A stretch of DNA of 64,000 nt from Citrobacter freundii ATCC 8090 = MTCC 1658 = NBRC 12681. Lineage in GTDB: Bacteria > Pseudomonadota > Gammaproteobacteria > Enterobacterales > Enterobacteriaceae. Every line of letters starts with the position of its first letter. Position 1 is the first letter of the stretch. Of the stretch, positions 62,597 through 64,000 are shown piece after piece. Made by a program: the position numbers and the translations under genes. The stretch covers positions 744,001 through 808,000 of the forward strand of contig NZ_CP049015.1 of assembly GCF_011064845.1 (NCBI RefSeq). The letters are read 5' to 3'. The notes beneath the pieces are model-generated. The model was not told the DNA's origin, ran no database searches, and saw nothing but the letters and a program-made list of their open reading frames with translations.

Positions 62597-62725
62597 ATGC
62601 GTCAGTTCTGGTTGAAGTACTTTACCACGACGGAAAAATCGTCCTGGTTGGCTTGCCTGAGCGCACCGCAGCGCTTAAAGATGCTCGAAGAGCTGATGCA
62701 GTGGGAGATGACATCTGACTCCTGA
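62597..62725 (+). CDS. sgrT: Glucose-uptake inhibitor peptide encoded within sgrS
   Basis: 42-residue peptide starting MRQFWLKYFTTTEK and ending QWEMTSDS, preceded by AAGGGG eight bases before the ATG. It has the SgrT pattern (LSAPQRLKMLEELMQW). SgrT blocks the PtsG transporter directly. The frame is complete and ends 41 bp before the inserted element, so the insertion does not affect it. Confidence 0.92.
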   Translation: MRQFWLKYFTTTEKSSWLACLSAPQRLKMLEELMQWEMTSDS

Positions 62726-62766
62726 ATTGGAAATTGCAGACATCATGTGTGACTGAGTATTGGTGC

Positions 62767-63032
62767 AGGCTGTATCCTGCCATTATATCTGAGCATCGCT
62801 GGTGGCTATTTTTTCACATGGCAAGGCGCGAACAGTGAAATTTGGTGAACCAAATAAGGTGTGAGCAACACAGCTATGTGAAAAAATGGCCCCAGCCCTC
62901 CGGGACGCGTGTAAAAAACGCATACTCTGCGTTGTCAGGCTTGGGAATAGATTTCTATACCCAGCGCCCTCCGCCTGGATTATGCGTTTTTTACCCAGCG
63001 TCGATGCCAGATATAATGGCAGGATACAGCCT
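62767..63032. mobile_element. MITE-like 266-bp element inserted in sgrS
   Basis: Perfect 25-bp terminal inverted repeats are at 62767-62791 (starting AGGCTGTATCCTG) and 63008-63032. Two further internal inverted repeats exist: 62804-62819 with 62876-62891 (15 of 16 pairs plus one wobble), and 62911-62924 with 62981-62994 (14 perfect pairs, GTAAAAAACGCATA). A third stem, 62941-62950 with 62955-62964, caps the second arm. No transposase is encoded. I see no clear target duplication at the ends. The family is not recognised; REP and ERIC elements do not match. Confidence 0.7.
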
Positions 63033-63041
63033 CGTTCACCC

Positions 63042-63070
63042 GCCAGCAGGTATTATCTGCTGGCTTTTTT
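63042..63070 (+). terminator. Intrinsic terminator of sgrS
   Basis: Perfect 8-bp stem GCCAGCAG / CTGCTGGC with a 7-base loop, then TTTTTT. It matches the E. coli SgrS terminator and its Hfq-binding U-tail, and stands 28 bp before setA. Confidence 0.9.
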
Positions 63071-63098
63071 CGTTTCAGCTGCGCTTAAAAGGAAAGAT

Positions 63099-64000
63099 AT
63101 GCTCTGGATTATGACCATGGGACGGCGCCTCAACGGCGTTTACGCGGCATTTATGCTGGTCGCTTTTATGATGGGCGTGGCGGGGGCATTGCAGGCACCC
63201 ACCCTGAGTCTGTTCCTGAGCCGTGAAGTCGGGGCGCAGCCATTTTGGGTCGGGCTGTTTTACACCGTCAATGCGATTGTCGGGATCGTCGTCAGCCTTG
63301 GCCTGGCGAAACGATCCGACAGCCAGGGCGATCGGCGCAAGCTGATCATGTTTTGCTGCCTGATGGCGATTGGCAATGCGCTGCTGTTTGCCTTTAATCG
63401 CCACTATCTCACGCTGATCACCTGCGGTGTGCTGCTGGCCTCGCTGGCGAACACCGCCATGCCGCAGCTGTTTGCGCTGGCGCGAGAATATGCTGATAAC
63501 TCCGCGCGTGAAGTGGTGATGTTTAGCTCGGTGATGCGTGCGCAGCTTTCGTTGGCCTGGGTGATAGGACCGCCACTGGCATTCATGCTGGCGCTGAATT
63601 ACGGCTTTACGGCGATGTTTTCCATTGCCGCAGGTATTTTTGCCATTAGCCTAGTGCTGATTGCGCTGATACTGCCGTCTGTCGCGCGGGTGGAGCAGCC
63701 TGTAGACGTGCCGCTGGAACAGACCGGCGGTTGGCAGGACAAAAATGTGCGTATGTTGTTTATTGCCTCCACGCTGATGTGGACCTGCAACACCATGTAC
63801 ATCATTGATATGCCACTGTGGATAAGTCTTGAACTGGGCTTGCCGGACAAGCTGGCCGGGATCCTGATGGGGACGGCGGCTGGGCTGGAAATTCCGGCGA
63901 TGATTCTGGCAGGCTATTACGTGAAGCGCTTTGGTAAACGGCGAATGATGATCGCGGCCGTAGCGGCAGGCGTGCTGTTTTATATTGGTTTGATCTTCTT
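63099..64000 (+). CDS. setA: Sugar efflux transporter, 3' end cut
   Basis: Major-facilitator exporter for glucose, lactose and analogues; helps relieve sugar-phosphate stress. The ATG at 63099 after AAAGGAAAGAT gives MLWIMTMGRRLNGVYAAFM, matching E. coli SetA; the frame is open to the window end (300 codons of about 392). The motif RSDSQGDRRKLI lies between helices 2 and 3, and MWTCNTMYIIDMPLWIS follows. In E. coli it is co-transcribed with sgrS, so the inserted element also lies in its leader. Confidence 0.95.
   Translation, partial: MLWIMTMGRRLNGVYAAFMLVAFMMGVAGALQAPTLSLFLSREVGAQPFWVGLFYTVNAIVGIVVSLGLAKRSDSQGDRRKLIMFCCLMAIGNALLFAFNRHYLTLITCGVLLASLANTAMPQLFALAREYADNSAREVVMFSSVMRAQLSLAWVIGPPLAFMLALNYGFTAMFSIAAGIFAISLVLIALILPSVARVEQPVDVPLEQTGGWQDKNVRMLFIASTLMWTCNTMYIIDMPLWISLELGLPDKLAGILMGTAAGLEIPAMILAGYYVKRFGKRRMMIAAVAAGVLFYIGLIF

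Larger units (their letters stand above)
62565..63070 (+). ncRNA. sgrS: SgrS small RNA gene, interrupted by a 266-bp element
   Basis: Hfq-dependent RNA that represses ptsG and other sugar-transport mRNAs during glucose-phosphate stress. The 5' end GATGAAGC, the sgrT frame, the ptsG-pairing segment GTGTGACTGAGTATTGGTG (62747-62765) and the terminator hairpin with its U-run (63042-63070) are all recognisable. In E. coli the pairing segment and terminator are only a few bases apart; here 62767-63032 is inserted between them. The total length would be about 506 nt rather than 227. The GGTG / CACC stem (62762-62765 with 63037-63040) still can form around the insertion, so function may be retained. 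Confidence 0.85.

Noticed and set aside
62799..62814. Possible early terminator in the element (TGGC then TATTTTTT)
   Set aside because: The upstream stem is only about four base pairs, so termination there is not well supported, though it cannot be excluded.
62767..63032. ERIC or REP identity for the sgrS element
   Set aside because: Neither the ends nor the internal sequence match the ERIC or REP consensus known to me, and the size differs.
62842..63114. 90-codon frame across the element in sgrS
   Set aside because: It runs through inverted-repeat arms, the sgrS terminator and the setA start; no ribosome site or recognisable protein.

Overview
The window is a 64 kb stretch of enterobacterial chromosome that is collinear with minutes 0-2 of the Escherichia coli and Salmonella map, running from ribF to setA. 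Protein lengths match the E. coli orthologues almost gene for gene. The 281-residue AraC, the sgrT sequence and the accessory genes point to Citrobacter or a close relative rather than E. coli itself; this assignment is inference from sequence memory, not a search.

Layout from left to right: ribF (5' end cut)-ileS-lspA-fkpB-ispH; rihC; an accessory sugar locus at about 6.8-13.75 kb; dapB; carAB with its double promoter; caiF and the carnitine operon caiTABCDE facing fixABCX; the transporter gene yaaU; a small YgdI/YgdR-type lipoprotein gene; kefFC; folA; the apaH-apaG-rsmA-pdxA-surA-lptD cluster; djlA; rluA-rapA; polB with a LexA box; an AT-rich orphan gene; araBAD and araC with operators; yabI; the TPP-riboswitch-controlled thiBPQ operon; sgrR; sgrS/sgrT; and setA (3' end cut). 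Eight REP/BIME clusters sit in intergenic gaps.

The accessory sugar locus between rihC and dapB has no counterpart at this position in E. coli K-12. One operon encodes two cupin-type glucose-6-phosphate isomerases. A convergent operon encodes a 581-residue mannose-6-phosphate-isomerase-like protein with an extra N-terminal kinase-like domain and a complete mannose-family PTS (IIA, IIB, IIC, IID). A LacI-type regulator is divergent from the second operon. Copies of one palindrome, TTAATCGATTAA, stand before all three transcription units, and a near-consensus CRP site lies before the regulator, so this reads as one sugar regulon. The imported sugar is unknown.

The most unusual single feature is in the small RNA gene sgrS. 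A 266-bp element with perfect 25-bp terminal inverted repeats and internal hairpins lies exactly between the ptsG-pairing segment and the intrinsic terminator. The short GGTG/CACC stem that normally precedes the terminator now encloses the whole element, so the RNA may still work as a roughly 500-nt SgrS.

Other accessory or regulatory points are the AT-rich orphan gene between polB and araD, a set of inverted repeats in the caiT-fixA control region, a switchable structure over the thiB ribosome-binding site, and a leader inverted repeat over that of kefF. No rRNA, tRNA, CRISPR array, prophage or intact insertion sequence was seen.
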